DNA from: an uncultured Collinsella sp.
GTDB lineage: Bacteria > Actinomycetota > Coriobacteriia > Coriobacteriales > Coriobacteriaceae
Direction of reading: 5' to 3'
DNA: 13,636 nt
NCBI GenBank assembly: GCA_900546085.1
Contig: URBS01000049.1
Span: 1 to 13,636, forward strand
Under the pieces are notes generated by a model. That model searched no databases. It was given only the letters and a program-made list of their open reading frames with translations, and was not told the DNA's origin. Position 1 is the stretch's first letter. Every line of letters begins with the position of its first letter. Shown piece by piece: positions 13,593-13,636 of the stretch. Position numbers and translations under genes: made by a program.

Positions 13593-13636
13593 CCGCGAAA
13601 TGCACGGAATATTCGGCGAACGGCTCAGTTTTCGTA

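Overview
The window looks like a chromosome segment of a high-GC anaerobic actinobacterium, most likely class Coriobacteriia (Collinsella or a close relative). The grounds are: strongly G/C-biased third codon positions in all large genes; a Rho factor with a very long Ala/Lys/Arg-rich N-terminal extension of the actinobacterial kind; and a GGGtGRT protein paired with a NifU/IscU-like scaffold, a pair known mainly from gut anaerobes. The genus is an inference from protein character; no search was run.

Layout. Plus strand, left part: the 3' two thirds of argS with a strong terminator; a 449-bp gap holding a 150-bp inverted-repeat element, a short direct repeat and a probable promoter; rho with its terminator; then a second transcription unit with a good promoter that carries an unrecognised two-helix membrane protein and a VanZ-family protein. 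That unit ends in a bidirectional terminator whose stem contains the vanZ-like stop codon. Minus strand, centre: a ROK-family fructokinase-like sugar kinase and a class I/II aminotransferase, each apparently transcribed separately. A plus-strand tRNA-His/tRNA-Lys unit with a near-consensus promoter follows.

Downstream of tRNA-Lys the sequence is disturbed. The last 15 bases of the tRNA, its terminator and flank occur twice, separated by about 97 bp of GC-rich palindromes, and next to the second copy lies a dinD-like gene cut to its N-terminal half. This resembles the scar of an integrative element at a tRNA 3' end. Minus strand, right part: an FAD-dependent fumarate reductase/aspartate oxidase-like flavoprotein, then a two-gene operon of NifU/IscU-like scaffold and GGGtGRT protein with its own terminator.

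The housekeeping genes (argS, rho, tRNAs) are ordinary. The most interesting parts are the GGGtGRT/scaffold operon, whose biochemical role is as far as I know unestablished, the tRNA-Lys scar with its dinD remnant, the inverted-repeat element upstream of rho, and the iterated basic modules in the Rho extension.
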